NCBI RefSeq assembly: GCF_020164455.1
Contig: NZ_JAIQWW010000013.1
Span: 1-64,000 of the forward strand
Length of the DNA: 64,000 nt
Origin: Phyllobacterium chamaecytisi
GTDB taxonomy: Bacteria; Pseudomonadota; Alphaproteobacteria; Rhizobiales; Rhizobiaceae
Direction of reading: 5' to 3'
Shown here: positions 44,896 through 53,102 of the stretch, piece by piece
How the letters are laid out: every line of letters begins with the position of its first letter
Position numbering within the stretch: position 1 is the stretch's first letter
Program-made: the position numbers and the translations under genes
The notes under the pieces: generated by a model
Databases searched by the model: none
What the model was told of the DNA's origin: nothing
Seen by the model: only the letters and a program-made list of their open reading frames with translations

Positions 44896-45111
44896 CGTTA
44901 CGGCTGTCTGGCCACGCCGATTGTTTCCATCGCGCTAGGTGACTCGATATGGCCGGATTTAGGGCTATCCAGCCTGCTTGCTTTCTGGTCCGCAAATGCG
45001 GCCGGAAGACCAACATGAGCAGTATCCAATTTGAGAAGTTGGCATTGGACTTTCGGCCGTGTTTCTATCTCGGACAGGGACTCTTATGATGATTGCTTGG
45101 GGGGACGGGAT

Positions 45112-45912
45112 ATGAGGCTTATTACCTGCGCTGTGGGAATTACATTGTTGTTTGCGAATGTGTGCGAAACATCCGCGAAGGAGTGGTGGCACGACTCGTT
45201 TGTGTGGGAAGGCGGAACGTCGTGCGAGAGCAACGATTCAATCATGACTTTCACATCCACTGAAGCGAAAGGCTGGGAAACCTTCTGCAAAATAACCAAG
45301 CAGCAGAAAATCAAGGGCGTCGAGGCGGTCATTCTAGATCTGAGGTGCGGGGGCGATGACATGGACCCAGAAACAACGACATCTCAGGAGTTGTTAGTCC
45401 GCACAGAGGAAAAAATGACTATCTTCCCGTCGGGAAAGAGATACGAGCGATGCAGTAGTTTAAGGCCGGGGGCAAGTGAGTGCGCTATTGAAAAGCGAAC
45501 CTTTCGGTCAGATGAGCAATCGCCTGGCAGTTACCAAGTCCTTCAGTTCAAAGGCGGAGTTCTCGACGGAGAAGCTCTCCTCACAGGGTATAAGGACAAT
45601 GTGTTAGCCTGGACCGCCAGTGCTCGCGGTACATGCTCCAACGGCGCGGTGATCTGTCGGCTCGCGTTCGACACCATGAACTCAGGAGAAGTTTCCGATG
45701 CTTACCTCCCTATCGAAGTTGAGGGGAAGCAGTGGATTGTGTTGCCTACAATTCGGCAAAATGTTTACCAAACGGAGCGCTATTCTACCATGCACGGGAA
45801 GCCATACGGCGGGGTCGTAGCCAAATTGGCCAAAGATTTCAAACCCACTGATGACGAGCTCGTGCTGCCGCAAAACGTCTACAAGTACGCGGGCTGTGAT
45901 GAGACGCCATAA
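45112..45912 (+). CDS. Secreted hypothetical protein
   Basis: 266 aa with a signal peptide (RLITCAVGITLLFANVCETSA, cut near residue 22) and eight or so cysteines in the mature part, suggesting disulphides in the periplasm. The start ATG follows GGGGGGACGGGAT; an upstream frame without SD is rejected. No family recognised. The 256 bp before it contain a terminator and presumably its promoter. Confidence 0.6.
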   Translation: MRLITCAVGITLLFANVCETSAKEWWHDSFVWEGGTSCESNDSIMTFTSTEAKGWETFCKITKQQKIKGVEAVILDLRCGGDDMDPETTTSQELLVRTEEKMTIFPSGKRYERCSSLRPGASECAIEKRTFRSDEQSPGSYQVLQFKGGVLDGEALLTGYKDNVLAWTASARGTCSNGAVICRLAFDTMNSGEVSDAYLPIEVEGKQWIVLPTIRQNVYQTERYSTMHGKPYGGVVAKLAKDFKPTDDELVLPQNVYKYAGCDETP

Positions 45913-45972
45913 AAACCGTCTACGTTCGTCCGCGATAGACAGGCAGCATGCTGTCGAGCTTGCCCTTGGCCA

Positions 45973-46407
45973 CTACGCGGCCTCCTTTGCGAGGCGCATG
46001 CACAACCGCGCAGTTGCAGAAGATATCCCGGCTTCATTCTCCACCCATGGCCCGAAATGGCCACGTGGAAGCGATTTCTTGACCTGCAGAAGGTATTGGC
46101 CGATCTCGACCTTCTCCTCGTCAGTGCGGTGAATTCGAGGCCGGAAAGCGACTGTCCGGACATTGGCGTCGCGGGGCTGTTCAATCGGGTCGATATTGGC
46201 TGGTGACGTGAGCGCCATATAAGCCCGCTGCGTGGCTTCTTGCTGTTCGGGGGTCAATCCCCTGAACTGCTGATACGACAAGCCCAGTCCCATAGCCAGA
46301 GGCGCTATCCGCCGGTTGTGGCGCGGCATTCTGCTTAATCTTCGGGTTTGCCACATATTGGGAAGCCGGTATGTGCCGACGTCTTCAATCTCGATCTCAG
46401 TCAACAT
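45973..46407 (-). CDS. DUF3102-like protein
   Basis: 144 aa. The C-terminal part (EEKVEIGQYLLQVKKSLPRGHFGPWVENEAGISSATARLCMRLAKE) matches the DUF3102 pattern found in phage and plasmid proteins, where a helix-turn-helix-like module follows an LPRG-x-GPW motif. N-terminal half is not recognised. Stands alone on the minus strand between two rightward cargo blocks. Confidence 0.65.
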   Translation of the reverse strand: MLTEIEIEDVGTYRLPNMWQTRRLSRMPRHNRRIAPLAMGLGLSYQQFRGLTPEQQEATQRAYMALTSPANIDPIEQPRDANVRTVAFRPRIHRTDEEKVEIGQYLLQVKKSLPRGHFGPWVENEAGISSATARLCMRLAKEAA

Positions 46408-46553
46408 GGGAGCACCCTGGTTTGAGGATGGACACTAATAGCATCGGGAGGAACATTTGTTAAGCGTTGACTTAAGAGTTTCGCCGTATCAACAAGATCG
46501 GCGGGATTGACTCGCAGTGCAACCAGACTAATCTCGCAGTTCTGGGGGAAATT

Positions 46554-47477
46554 ATGCATATAAATCGAACACGAGTTCTAAATATTGATAACTACATTCG
46601 ACATATACCCGATGGGGCGCAAATTCGGGTAGTAGTCAACATCTCAGTAAACAGAGCAGAGAGTCTTCGACGAGCCGGCTTCGATGAGAACGCAGGGGAA
46701 GGACATTCCTTGCTTCCAAGAATATCGGGACGTATTTCAAAATATAATTCAGAGGGAAGGTGGCGGATAAGACGGGATCTGCCAAAGGAGATGAGATATA
46801 TACGGACGGTCTCTTGGAAGTGGAAGCAGTGGTCCGGCCGTGGGGATTATGAAGAACACGAAGAGATGCGAGACATCAGTCGATTGTGTTACCCCAAGGA
46901 ACTTATTCAACCTCCGGCGGTCGAACTCACAATTGCTGAGCGTGGTGGACAAACTTTCCTCGTTTCTCCGACGATGGCGAAAAATCCCGAAGCCACTGAT
47001 CACATCAAGCACGTAATCAATCTGTTCCTAGAGTTGTTTCGGGAATGTGAGCTCGTCGCAGACAACATGGAGGATTTCGACGTACCCGCCGTTGAGCGCG
47101 TCAACTGGCGATTGTTACCTCCTGGTCAGTATCCTTGGGAGGTTTTGCGCCCGCACATGGAGTTGGCGCTGCGGCGCACCTCTGAGGCTATGCAAAAGGT
47201 GATCAAGGATCGTCAAGACACCATTCGCGCTTACAATCCGGATCGGATCTATGTTGGCGCCGGAGGGTTTGGCGACTACCTAGCTTATGAGTTCGAAAGA
47301 TTTGGCAGCGTCGTGTTAGAAAGCGTACGCGTGGATAATGCCATCTATGCTTTCGGCCAAGATTGGCAGGCAGTTTCACAACTGTCAAAAGCCCAGGTCA
47401 TCAATGGCAACCACCATCAAGCGCGGATTGTGCACTCAGATGGATGGAAGGATCGACTAGCGCATTTCCTCCAATAA
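46554..47477 (+). CDS. Hypothetical 307-aa protein, first gene of a three-gene cargo operon
   Basis: Alpha/beta sequence with DGAQIRVVVNISVNRAESL near the start and a conserved-looking C-terminus (NPDRIYVGAGGFGDYLAYEFERFG). No signal peptide or transmembrane helix. No family recognised. Followed after 16 bp by a 63-aa gene and then an HEPN gene, so the operon could be a host-defence or toxin unit; this rests on the neighbour. Confidence 0.6.
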   Translation: MHINRTRVLNIDNYIRHIPDGAQIRVVVNISVNRAESLRRAGFDENAGEGHSLLPRISGRISKYNSEGRWRIRRDLPKEMRYIRTVSWKWKQWSGRGDYEEHEEMRDISRLCYPKELIQPPAVELTIAERGGQTFLVSPTMAKNPEATDHIKHVINLFLELFRECELVADNMEDFDVPAVERVNWRLLPPGQYPWEVLRPHMELALRRTSEAMQKVIKDRQDTIRAYNPDRIYVGAGGFGDYLAYEFERFGSVVLESVRVDNAIYAFGQDWQAVSQLSKAQVINGNHHQARIVHSDGWKDRLAHFLQ

Positions 47478-47493
47478 GGAGTCCAATGACACA

Positions 47494-47685
47494 ATGACAG
47501 ATCTAGAGTTGCTAGAAGCAGAAATCGACCGGGACCTTGCGTTGCTTCCGAAAAGCGCCATGCCTTTCGACGCTCGCGCAGCCGCTCTCAAGTACAAGCA
47601 CTATCAAAACGCGATAGAGATTGAAGATGTTGAAAAGCTTATCGTACTAAAGGCGACCGCATTGAACATTCCGGTCAGGATCTGA
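47494..47685 (+). CDS. Hypothetical 63-aa protein
   Basis: Acidic helical N-terminus MTDLELLEAEIDRDLALLPKS and a second helix KYKHYQNAIEIEDVEKLIVLKA. Sits between and close to both neighbours (16 bp and 5 bp gaps). Size and position would suit an antitoxin or small partner of the HEPN protein, but no motif proves it. Confidence 0.55.
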   Translation: MTDLELLEAEIDRDLALLPKSAMPFDARAAALKYKHYQNAIEIEDVEKLIVLKATALNIPVRI

Positions 47686-47690
47686 GGTGC

Positions 47691-48647
47691 ATGAGAGCCC
47701 GATATCTGTCACTGCACAAACTTTTAGGCGCGAGCAAACTCGAGGACGGCGTGGATGCCGAAATCATCGTATCTGCAAGCCCAGAACTAAAGGCTTATGT
47801 GACGGAGAGGCCCGACGACGCTCTTCTTCGTATCGACCACGCGGCGGCGCTTTCCAAACTGGTTCTAACGGCCTTCACAGGATCGGAACCGGGTATGTCC
47901 CCCGAACAGGCCTTGGACCAAGAACTCGCCAGCCGGTTGGCAGATCGGAAGCCAGGCGGTGTTTTCGCCGTATTTGACGGGACTACGGAGATCGAACAGC
48001 CCGACCTTCGGAACCGCCGCGCCGTAGGCGACGTGGATTTCACACTTGACGCTGTCGATAAAGCAGATGTGACAGCGATATTCGCGCACTTGACTGATTG
48101 TACCCTTGCTGCGCTTAAACTGGGCCACGCAGATGGCGCCGACGGCCAGACCGAGCATGTCGGAACGGCGGTAGTGTTACTAGATGACCAGCGAGAGATC
48201 TACTCATCAAGCTTTCACTTCGGGGTGGCCCGTCTGAGTCTCGCCAAACCGATGACGGCTGCGGGTATCAAGCGGTCGGCGACACTCGCGAAAGCCCTCG
48301 CCAAAAACACCCATCTTAAGCGGGTAGCCCTGCTGTACGTTGAGTCGTTCCGGCGTGAAACCCATCCGCTTTTCGCGTTTGTTGCCGCTTGGTCCGCGCT
48401 TGAAGGGTTCATCAAGAACACCTCCAAGAATAGCAAGAAGAGACTGCAGAAGCAGTTCGAGGAAATCGCATCGAACCTCAACCCAAGTCACAAACACACA
48501 GACATAAAAGAGTTTTGCAAACTCTATAAGTATCGAAACAAATTCTTCCACGAGGGCGATGGTGATCCGAGCAAGCAGGTGTTGGACAACACCCGGGCAT
48601 TGCTAGGCAAGTACCTTGTCCTGCATCTCAGCACCCTCAACCACTAA
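47691..48647 (+). CDS. Apea-like HEPN-domain protein
   Basis: 318 aa. The C-terminal third has the HEPN arrangement: a helix FAFVAAWSALEGFIKNTSK, a lysine-rich linker, and KYRNKFFHEG with the catalytic R-x4-H (R-N-K-F-F-H) of HEPN RNases. The N-terminal 200 residues are an unrecognised alpha/beta domain (GVFAVFDGTTEIEQPDLRN). HEPN proteins of this sort occur in anti-phage and toxin systems. Last gene of the three-gene cargo operon; convergent with the phage block. Confidence 0.7.
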   Translation: MRARYLSLHKLLGASKLEDGVDAEIIVSASPELKAYVTERPDDALLRIDHAAALSKLVLTAFTGSEPGMSPEQALDQELASRLADRKPGGVFAVFDGTTEIEQPDLRNRRAVGDVDFTLDAVDKADVTAIFAHLTDCTLAALKLGHADGADGQTEHVGTAVVLLDDQREIYSSSFHFGVARLSLAKPMTAAGIKRSATLAKALAKNTHLKRVALLYVESFRRETHPLFAFVAAWSALEGFIKNTSKNSKKRLQKQFEEIASNLNPSHKHTDIKEFCKLYKYRNKFFHEGDGDPSKQVLDNTRALLGKYLVLHLSTLNH

Positions 48648-48651
48648 CGTT

Positions 48652-48936
48652 TTAAAGCCCCGCTGCCTCGGTAAAGAACTGGTCGACCTGCTCTTCCGTA
48701 AACCCGAGCGCGTCAAAGCCTAGCACGAGCATTTCGTCAGTCCGGACGAACGTTCCGCTGTCTACGTAGGCCGCTTGCGTGCGAACATCCTGAGTGGCAA
48801 TCCACCCCTCGACATGTTCAATCAGGCCCGCATCTATGAGTTGAAGGCGGAACTGGCGGCGTGTCACCCGATCGGGAATGAGAACACGCGCCTTGTCCTC
48901 GGCTGTAATCAACTTCGAATAGTCAATATTACTCAT
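48652..48936 (-). CDS. Phage tail-accessory-type protein
   Basis: 94 aa: NIDYSKLITAEDKARV, then RVTRRQFRLQLIDAGLIEHVEGWI and FDALGFTEEQVDQFFTEAA. This resembles small phage proteins encoded after tail-fibre genes, built of a degenerate DYSKLIT leader and a helical module. The start overlaps the preceding small gene. Most downstream gene of the leftward phage block. Confidence 0.6.
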   Translation of the reverse strand: MSNIDYSKLITAEDKARVLIPDRVTRRQFRLQLIDAGLIEHVEGWIATQDVRTQAAYVDSGTFVRTDEMLVLGFDALGFTEEQVDQFFTEAAGL

Positions 48937-49087
48937 GGTCGGCTTGCTCCAGTGGTGCTTCGAAGGGCAGATCGATGATGCCGTCCTGCACTTCTTCAAG
49001 GGCTTCAGGAAATGCCACAACCTGGGAAGGGTTTGGGCCGTGCGGCAAAAGCAATGTAATTTGCAGTTCGCCGTCCAAGCGTGTCAC
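48929..49087 (-). CDS. Hypothetical 52-aa phage protein
   Basis: A short frame from a GTG start encodes TRLDGELQITLLLPHGPN... ending EAPLEQADHE and overlapping the next gene start by 8 nt. Lies between the terminase small subunit and the tail-accessory gene. Composition looks protein-like but there is no good SD. Confidence 0.45.
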   Translation of the reverse strand: MTRLDGELQITLLLPHGPNPSQVVAFPEALEEVQDGIIDLPFEAPLEQADHE

Positions 49088-49120
49088 ATCACCAGCAATG
49101 GGTTTGAGATTTCTGGGTCA

Positions 49121-49708
49121 TCAGCCGCTTTTCCTCTTCGTGAAGTTTGAAGTGTCGTGACGCTCATTTTGGAGCCGACCACCACACTGGGCGCGCAGGG
49201 CATCCCATTCGCTGCTGGGTATTTTGTGCCCATATTTCTTCAGGATGCGCTTGGTGCCTATCTCCTCTTCGATCGAGCGGTATAGCAGCGCCGCCATGCG
49301 AGGCCGGCCGTAGCGTCTCCCTAATTCCTCCTGCGACAAGGGATTCGGAACCCGCTGCCAATGACGATCGCGCCATGCCTCATCCGCTTCGCTGCGTTCT
49401 TGAGCGGCTTGCTGAGCGACCGGCATAGGGGCAGGCTTGCCAGCACCGCGGAACATGGCATCATGCAAACGACGACGTTCGGCCGTTGCGACATTCACAG
49501 CGCGAGTGACTGCCATTTTCGACGCGGAATCAGCCTGTTTTTCGGATGTTCGAAGGTGCTTCAATCGCTCTTCGGTTCTCGCATAGTCCTCGACAAGACC
49601 AGCACGTGAAACAGGGTCAATCCCCCGTTCTACAAGGCGTTTGACCATGGTGCGGAATATCTTGCGTTCGCCGCGCGACAGGTCATTGGGAGGTTCCGGC
49701 AGGGTCAT
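49121..49708 (-). CDS. Phage terminase small subunit, P27-like
   Basis: 195 aa, basic. N-terminal EPPNDLSRGERKIFRTMVKRLVERGIDP and DYARTEERLKHLR match the P27/Terminase_4 helical DNA-binding fold; the rest is a charged tail with a GRRYGRPRMAALLYRS segment. SD GGGGAAA precedes the ATG; a longer in-frame extension is not used. In complete phages the large terminase follows directly; here it is absent. Confidence 0.7.
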   Translation of the reverse strand: MTLPEPPNDLSRGERKIFRTMVKRLVERGIDPVSRAGLVEDYARTEERLKHLRTSEKQADSASKMAVTRAVNVATAERRRLHDAMFRGAGKPAPMPVAQQAAQERSEADEAWRDRHWQRVPNPLSQEELGRRYGRPRMAALLYRSIEEEIGTKRILKKYGHKIPSSEWDALRAQCGGRLQNERHDTSNFTKRKSG

Positions 49709-49802
49709 AGAAATTTTCCCCGCAAAAACAGAAAATATGCCAATGCCGGGGACGCGGGTGCGGCCAAAACCATCCTCTGGGATATCTGACGTGCCCCCCC
49801 GG

Positions 49803-50168
49803 TCATGCGAAGAACGCCTTCTGGTGATCTTCACGCTGCTTTTGGCTGTCGTGATACCCTTTCGAGACGGTCTGCAGGTTGCTCTCATCCCAGAACAGCT
49901 TCTCATCACCGTTATGACTTACGATGTGATCCACTACGGGACTGTCGGGTGCTCTCGCCTTGCCGATGAGCAACACACCGGTGCGCTGGCATATGTACTT
50001 GTCACGGATGATGATGCGCATACGCAGCTTCTGCCATCGTGCTGAGTGGTACCACTTGCGCCAATGCTGGGTGTTCTCGCGATACTGATCACGGGCCTTG
50101 CTATCGCCGGGCGTATAGCCAAGTCGTGGGGCGAGCGTGCGAACCTGGGGCTTGAGCATCTTGATCAT
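49803..50168 (-). CDS. HNH endonuclease (phage packaging type)
   Basis: 121 aa. HNH core VVDHIVSHNGDEKLFWDESNLQTVSKGYHDSQKQ with the expected D-H, N and H residues, preceded by RWQKLRMRIIIRDKYICQRTG in which one of the usual zinc Cys pairs is partly lost. Located just before the terminase small subunit, the typical position for nucleases needed in cos/pac DNA packaging. Start overlaps the preceding stop (TGATG). Confidence 0.8.
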   Translation of the reverse strand: MIKMLKPQVRTLAPRLGYTPGDSKARDQYRENTQHWRKWYHSARWQKLRMRIIIRDKYICQRTGVLLIGKARAPDSPVVDHIVSHNGDEKLFWDESNLQTVSKGYHDSQKQREDHQKAFFA

Positions 50169-50449
50169 CAGTGCAGCACCTCCGAGGTTTCTAACTGGAG
50201 GAAGCCACGGCTGAACTCTGCTGCCCAAGCATCACCGAAGAAGTCCATGGGAGACATCGGTTTCGACAGATCGATGGATGCCGTGAGTACCGGGCCCTCG
50301 GTGTAGCAATAGATCATGACCGTCGCGTTATCCTCGCAAAGGACGGCCTCGAACTCATAGCACTCCACACTATCTCGATCGGGGAGGGCCAAGGCTTGCT
50401 CCCGGATACTCCCGCGCGCCTCTACCATGGAGGGGAAAGAAGTGCTCAT
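50168..50449 (-). CDS. Hypothetical 93-aa phage protein
   Basis: Short mixed alpha/beta protein (YEFEAVLCEDNATVMIYCYTEG, PMDFFGDAWAAEFSRGF). ATGA overlap with the gene upstream and TGATG with the HNH gene downstream, so it belongs to the same transcript. No family recognised. Confidence 0.6.
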   Translation of the reverse strand: MSTSFPSMVEARGSIREQALALPDRDSVECYEFEAVLCEDNATVMIYCYTEGPVLTASIDLSKPMSPMDFFGDAWAAEFSRGFLQLETSEVLH

Positions 50450-51276
50450 TTGGATTCCTTTCCGTCTCGACCGGCTTTAACTGCCAAGGTCCAGGCTTTA
50501 GACTTGCCGGGCTGTTCGCGGGTGGTGTCGTTAGCGTGCCACATGCTGCCGTCGTAGGTGACTAAGGCGCCGCGGGTGTATTCCTGCGCTGCCTGCCACA
50601 CACCGTGGTATCGAACGCCACCGGCTTCGAGCTCGTCGATCCGCTTCACCAACTTATCGATCGTCGCGTCTCTCTGCTTGAAAGCTCGCTGGATAGCCTC
50701 GGATTGACCAGCGGAATGCACCATCAGGTATCGGATGGAGGGCGCTCGCTTCAGTTGCTCCTCAGTGAAGCTGATTGCCTCGAGCTCGTCCTTTACCCGT
50801 TTCTCAACGGCCGTCAGCCATTCCTTGGTTTCAAGCTCCTCAGCAGTTTTGAACTTCCTGCCTTTCGTGAGGTCGACTGACATATCGATCGTGGCTGGTA
50901 TCGCGACCGGTGGTGGTGGCGGTGTTCCCACGAGAACTGTCCAACCTTTACCCAAGCGCGGGTCACCCGTTGGAAAGTCCCTTGTGGCCTGCCAGATAAC
51001 GCCTGAAGAGATTACCAGCGCGCCCTTGCGATAACCCTCGTCACGATCGTTATATGCTGGCAAGGGAGACTGACCAGCGATTAGCCGGCCACGAACCTCA
51101 CGTAAGACCACAATGTCATTCCGGAGCAACTTCGCCGCGTCGGTATGTGCTGAAGAATCCCAATGCTCATATTCCAGTCGATCGGCCTCGGTCTCAAGGC
51201 GCTTGATCTCCCCATTGACGAGCTTATCGGTCAGGCCGGTCGGATAGTGTTTGGTCAGAAAATCCTTTAGGCTCAC
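50446..51276 (-). CDS. Phage protein with two carbohydrate-binding-type repeats
   Basis: 276 aa. Two ChtBD3/CBM5-12-like motifs: YRKGALVISSGVIWQATRDFPTGDPRLGKGW near residue 90-120 and YTRGALVTYDGSMWHANDTTREQPG near the C-terminus, each with a G-x-x-W pair. Between them a PPPPP hinge and a coiled-coil segment. Resembles phage head- or tail-fibre proteins that bind surface glycans. The GTG start has GAGGTG upstream and overlaps the ClpP-like stop (GTGA). Confidence 0.65.
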   Translation of the reverse strand: MSLKDFLTKHYPTGLTDKLVNGEIKRLETEADRLEYEHWDSSAHTDAAKLLRNDIVVLREVRGRLIAGQSPLPAYNDRDEGYRKGALVISSGVIWQATRDFPTGDPRLGKGWTVLVGTPPPPPVAIPATIDMSVDLTKGRKFKTAEELETKEWLTAVEKRVKDELEAISFTEEQLKRAPSIRYLMVHSAGQSEAIQRAFKQRDATIDKLVKRIDELEAGGVRYHGVWQAAQEYTRGALVTYDGSMWHANDTTREQPGKSKAWTLAVKAGRDGKESK

Positions 51277-51875
51277 GATTGCACCTCGTGGACAAATCCG
51301 TTTGCCAAACACCAGGCCAGTGTTGAGGGCTGCTCAGTCTCGCTTTCTCGCTGTATGATAGCGACGTCACAGCCTGTTCTCTGGCTGGTGATCGTGTTGA
51401 AGTCGTCGTCGATCGAGCGTAGTTCGGCTGCCTTCTCCTCAATATCTTTCGCAGTCCATCGGACGCTGCCCTTGTGAAGTTCATACGATGTGGGGTGAAG
51501 CAGAATGTTGGTGTCCGCCTGGGCAATTCGTAGATCGGCAGCCAGAGCGATCAGTACCGCGGCGCTTTCGCAGCGAGACTGCAAGAGTGCTACCTTGATG
51601 GGCGCTGGGTGTCTGCGAAGCAGGATGTACAGGTCAATGGATGGAGCGCATTCACCTCCGTCGGAATTGATCATCAGGGTGAGATAATGAGCGCAGGGTG
51701 CGGCATCGATCTGCTGTTTCAGCCGATCATACATTTCGCGGTTGATATAACCGTCGACGACAATCTCGAGGTGATCCGGACCGCTACGATATATGGCTGC
51801 TCGATCTAACGCCTCGGCCGTTTCTTCGGCGGTCGGCTCCAGCGTGCCATTATGGGATAGGAGTTCAAGAAACAT
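51273..51875 (-). CDS. ClpP-like serine protease (S14, phage type)
   Basis: 200 aa in the ClpP/crotonase fold: LTLMINSDGGECAPSIDLYILLRRH, catalytic-region Ser in CESAAVLIALAAD and His in NILLHPTSYE. Phage members often act as prohead proteases, but no capsid gene is present here. ATG overlaps the next stop (ATGA); a TTG three codons upstream is possible. The catalytic Asp is not obvious. Confidence 0.75.
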   Translation of the reverse strand: MFLELLSHNGTLEPTAEETAEALDRAAIYRSGPDHLEIVVDGYINREMYDRLKQQIDAAPCAHYLTLMINSDGGECAPSIDLYILLRRHPAPIKVALLQSRCESAAVLIALAADLRIAQADTNILLHPTSYELHKGSVRWTAKDIEEKAAELRSIDDDFNTITSQRTGCDVAIIQRESETEQPSTLAWCLANGFVHEVQS

Positions 51876-52405
51876 CAGAGCCAACCCCGCACCAGTTTGA
51901 TCAGCGGGGACAGGTAGGCCTTCTGCATCTGCGAGCTTGTGGCGATAACGGGACTGCGCAACGATATGTGGGCCCGGGTTGCCTGTTCGCTCAAAGCTGC
52001 GCCGGCGGAAATCAATTCGTCGAGCTCGGCCGCCTTTTGCGCGATTGCTTCGACATATGCTGCTATGTGGTCCCTGAGCGCCGATCGGGTTGCTTCTGAG
52101 TATTCCCTATGCACAGTGTCAAAGGCTGCCCTCGCGGATGTCTCGGCTCCCACGACCTGGAGAAGTTCATCTTGGATAGCGGTGATCTGTTCCGGAGTTA
52201 CCGTAGCGATTCTGCGCTTCAGGGTAGCGTCAACGCTCGCCTGAAGCTTTGCATCCTCGAAACGCTTGGCCATCTGTACCCGTGCACCGGTGGCAACGGT
52301 ATAAGATTCCTCGGCTGCTATAAGCTCTGCACTCTGCGGTGGAAGCTGTAGAACGGCCCGAAAGTGAGCCGTTTCATTCTGTTTTTGGCTTACCTTTGCC
52401 AGCAT
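51875..52405 (-). CDS. Hypothetical coiled-coil phage protein
   Basis: 176 aa, almost entirely helical with heptad-like stretches (ARAAFDTVHREYSEATRSALRDHIAAYVEAIAQKAAELDELI). The ATG at 52405 is used; an ATG at 52429 also exists. Overlaps both neighbours, so it is in the phage operon. Function unknown. Confidence 0.55.
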   Translation of the reverse strand: MLAKVSQKQNETAHFRAVLQLPPQSAELIAAEESYTVATGARVQMAKRFEDAKLQASVDATLKRRIATVTPEQITAIQDELLQVVGAETSARAAFDTVHREYSEATRSALRDHIAAYVEAIAQKAAELDELISAGAALSEQATRAHISLRSPVIATSSQMQKAYLSPLIKLVRGWL

Positions 52406-52706
52406 TGACCGAGTCCCGATTGATCTCATGATTGGAATTTAGCAGGTCGGGATTCGAGAAAAGGTCACGCGTGACGCTGCGAAAATGGTTGTAGACATAA
52501 CGGTGCAAAGCCTGGTCAAGTTTTTCTGGATTTCCGTCATCCCACTCGGCCAACTCTCCAATCTCAACCAATCCGTCGCGGATCATCTCGCGGGGCAAGC
52601 GAAGCCTGAATATGTCGACGCCGGCGCGCTTTCGAGCACGCTGGTCGCGTTGACGCTGCGCAGCCGTTTTCGCCGGTCGTGTGTGGTCAAGCTTCCGAGA
52701 CGACAT
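52374..52706 (-). CDS. Hypothetical basic phage protein
   Basis: 110 aa. Begins with a basic segment (KTAAQRQRDQRARKRAGVDIFRLRLPRE) common in small phage and plasmid proteins that may bind DNA as ribbon-helix-helix-type regulators. SD GGGAGG is 6 nt from the ATG. Function unknown. Confidence 0.6.
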   Translation of the reverse strand: MSSRKLDHTRPAKTAAQRQRDQRARKRAGVDIFRLRLPREMIRDGLVEIGELAEWDDGNPEKLDQALHRYVYNHFRSVTRDLFSNPDLLNSNHEINRDSVNAGKGKPKTE

Positions 52707-52753
52707 AGACGCCTCCCGCTATGACAAGAGAAGATGTCCTGACGGACTGTCTC

Positions 52754-52768
52754 GGGGCCTTAGGCCCC
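52754..52768. promoter_or_regulatory. 15-bp GC palindrome in the phage operon
   Basis: GGGGCCTTAGGCCCC lies in the 111-bp gap between the DUF6074 gene and the next phage gene. It could fold into a small hairpin that tunes read-through. No T-tract follows. Confidence 0.35.
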
Positions 52769-52817
52769 AAACCCCTCTCTTCGCCCGCTACGCGGTCGCA
52801 TGGCGTAGCAATCGACA

Positions 52818-53102
52818 TCATGCGGCACCGTCCGTCCCGCGGTAATGCTGGCAAATATTGATTTCTCTGGAAACAGCATCCCCAAATGCAGCAATCTCTC
52901 TTTCGATCATCTGGGTATCGAGTCCCGATGCATGCATTTCTTTCCAAAGCCGACTTACAAGGCGTGTCCAATGCGCCTTGCCCTGCGAGTAGCTTTTGGT
53001 ATTGAGAGCTTCCGCCGCATCGCCGACAAGTTTGCGTCTGCGATCAAGCGGGAAGGCGTGTATCGTTGCTGGCTTGCGATACGTGAAAAGATCAAGCTGC
53101 AT
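52818..53102 (-). CDS. DUF6074 phage protein
   Basis: 94 aa from the ATG with GGAGG at 5 nt: MQLDLFTYRKPATIHAFPL, then GKAHWTRLVSRLWKEMHASGLDTQMIEREIAAFGDAVS. This is the DUF6074 pattern of small rhizobial prophage proteins found after replication genes. The longer upstream frame (reading MVTPVVP repeatedly) is an out-of-frame read of the iteron repeats. Role unknown. Confidence 0.7.
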   Translation of the reverse strand: MQLDLFTYRKPATIHAFPLDRRRKLVGDAAEALNTKSYSQGKAHWTRLVSRLWKEMHASGLDTQMIEREIAAFGDAVSREINICQHYRGTDGAA

